Shown in pieces: positions 62,363 to 64,000 of a DNA stretch of 64,000 nt. Position numbers and translations under genes: made by a program. This DNA is from Ricinus communis (Eukaryota > Streptophyta > Magnoliopsida > Malpighiales > Euphorbiaceae). The stretch lies in the NCBI RefSeq assembly GCF_019578655.1, contig NC_063264.1, forward strand, positions 9,527,213 through 9,591,212, written 5' to 3'. The notes beneath the pieces were generated by a model. The model worked only from the letters and a program-made list of their open reading frames with translations, was not told the DNA's origin and did no database searches. Each line of letters begins with the position of its first letter. The stretch's first letter is position 1.

Positions 62363-64000
62363 GAATTGCTCCGTCACTATTTTTATGCATTTTGCATCAA
62401 GGGAGCCCCGTAAACTGTAAAGAAGCTTCAGTTTTCTCTAGTGGAAAATGATTAAACTCCACTGTAAATGAAATATTAAAACACTCTATCTTTATATTGG
62501 ATTAAATTTATTATTTTGATATTTATTTTACTGTTGTTTCTTTCCAAAATGTACATTCACATTATGAAGTCTGAATTGGATTTTAGAGTAGAAATACCAA
62601 AATAAAATATTTAACGTTTATTTATTACTTATGAATTTTATAATAAAGACCAATTAGCCTTTCCAACTTTTTAGAAGTATAAGTTAGATTATATTTTAAT
62701 ATAATAATGCAAAATATTTAAGATTTAAATATTAAATATACGACTAGTTCCTTATTGAAAAGGAAAGTAAAGAAATCGATTTTTTATACAATTAAAATTT
62801 AATTTCTTGTTTTTAGAAACAAAAATTTTGATCTCTTGAATAAAAGAAATGTGACTATTTGGTCAATATTTTAACTTTCCTTGTGTGGTTGATTGTTGAG
62901 TTTGCTAAAAGTTGATTATCTCAAATAAATATAGTTAATACAATAAATATAAAGTATATAATTATTTGACTTCTAATCTAGAAAATGATGCAGTTATTAA
63001 AAGAATCTAAATTACTAATATAATTTTATTAAATTAATATGCGTAGCTAATTAATAAACTAAAAAATACGCTAATAATGAGTTAAAGAATAAACTAATAA
63101 TGAGCTAAGAATATAAAAATGAGCCATGAACATTAAATAATGAGTTAATAATATGAAAATGAGCTATAAATATGTAATTAATGAGCTGAAAACATAAAAA
63201 AGAGCTTATGAAATTGAAAGCAATAAATATAATGATAAAACATTAACTAAAAAGCTATATAAATTTATTACATAAAGTAAATGGCTTACATGATATAACT
63301 TATCACTAAGAAATGCTTGAAAGCTTTGAACATGCTGCAATTAATAGTAATGGTAACCTAAAGATTTTTTGACTAATTTAAGAATAAAGATAAAAAGAAT
63401 GCTTATAGACTCTGAGTTTATTTTATATTTGATTGGTTAAAATTTGCTCACTAAAGGTCTTTACCTATTTATAAAATTAAATAGCTTGAAAGATGTTCCT
63501 AATATATTCTTTATTTGGAGAGCATATATTATTGCTTTCTACATTTTGTACATATTGATAAGAGTGTAACTTTCTTGCTCTTCTCAACTTTCTATCCACA
63601 TTTCATTCAATTTCCTTCTTTTGTTCGACTTCTTTTTACATAGCATAAAGACCTAATTACTAATTAAATTCTAAACTTTATATTTTTTAATAATTTTATT
63701 CAATTGTTTTAAAATTTTAAAATAAATACATATACTTTTAATTTATTTTCAAAAACACTTTTTGGTAGCATTTTTTAAAATATTACAATGAGAAAAATGA
63801 CGTTGTAAGTCAATTCTGCTTACTAACATAAAAATTAGTGCGTAATAAAAGAAATTATTGCATTTAGATGTAAAATATATGAACATGAGATTTTTAATTA
63901 TCATATTATTAAGTATAGGATAAACTATTTTTGTTGATTTATAACTATTATTCTTTTATTAAGCACAGTAGACTTTCTGCATTATTTTTTTACTGTAAAA
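62363..64000. other. AT-rich terminal region with short repeats
   Basis: No gene recognised to the end of the window. Between 63040 and 63210 the motif AATGAG(C/T)T(A/G) recurs about six times at ~20-35-base spacing. The gypsy truncation point near 62362 runs into unrelated sequence without a visible LTR. Confidence 0.5.

Overview
This window is nuclear DNA from a flowering plant, very probably a eudicot. It is AT-rich, carries spliced G-type lectin S-receptor-like kinase (SRLK) genes with the usual seven-exon layout, and is dominated by Ty1-copia and Ty3-gypsy LTR retrotransposons, solo LTRs, MITEs and Helitron-like repeats. I cannot name the species from sequence alone. Only two host genes look complete; nearly everything else is mobile DNA or broken gene copies.

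Layout. 0-8.6 kb: the 3' end of a Cassandra-like LTR carrying 5S rRNA sequence, two old minus-strand LTR fragments, a 2,954-bp solo LTR inserted into one of them (5-bp target duplication ATCGG), and a ~315-bp tandem repeat. 9.3-14.9 kb: a full-length minus-strand copia element with ~775-bp LTRs and target duplication GGGAC, disabled by stops and a frameshift. 15.2-18.8 kb: an intact SRLK gene on the minus strand, followed by an inverted SRLK fragment (18.9-19.3 kb) and a broken SRLK 5' end (19.85-20.8 kb). 21-25 kb: an hAT-type MITE with a perfect 8-bp duplication, a possible organelle insert, and tandem AT-rich units with Helitron-like 3' ends. 26-32 kb: a decayed copia with its halves in opposite orientation, separated by a second 2,806-bp solo LTR (duplication ATTGG). 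32.1-39.6 kb: an SRLK pseudogene split by another copia and by a solo LTR of the same family. 42.7-45.8 kb: a second intact SRLK gene. 47.7-49.7 kb: a third, diverged member of the large solo-LTR family between inverted copies of an older repeat. 50-60 kb: a mosaic of a 1.5-kb LTR-like unit, a MULE remnant lacking its catalytic core, an exopolygalacturonase fragment, plant-mobile-domain (PMD) relics and unrecognised coding relics. 59.6-62.4 kb: a truncated Ty3-gypsy element. The last 1.6 kb is AT-rich with no gene seen.

How it fits together. The SRLK copies (two intact, three broken, mostly on one strand) form a tandem cluster that retrotransposons have expanded and damaged. The encoded receptors would sit in the plasma membrane, with an extracellular lectin/SLG/PAN portion and a cytosolic serine/threonine kinase.

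The most unusual signal is in the large solo-LTR family. Each of its three members carries four spaced copies of a short hairpin motif. The apical stem GAGC-NNN-GCTC is kept while its loop varies, and the flanking arms change sequence together so that they still pair. This looks like a selected structured RNA or DNA element rather than a simple minisatellite. All exon boundaries, target duplications and homology calls were made by eye.
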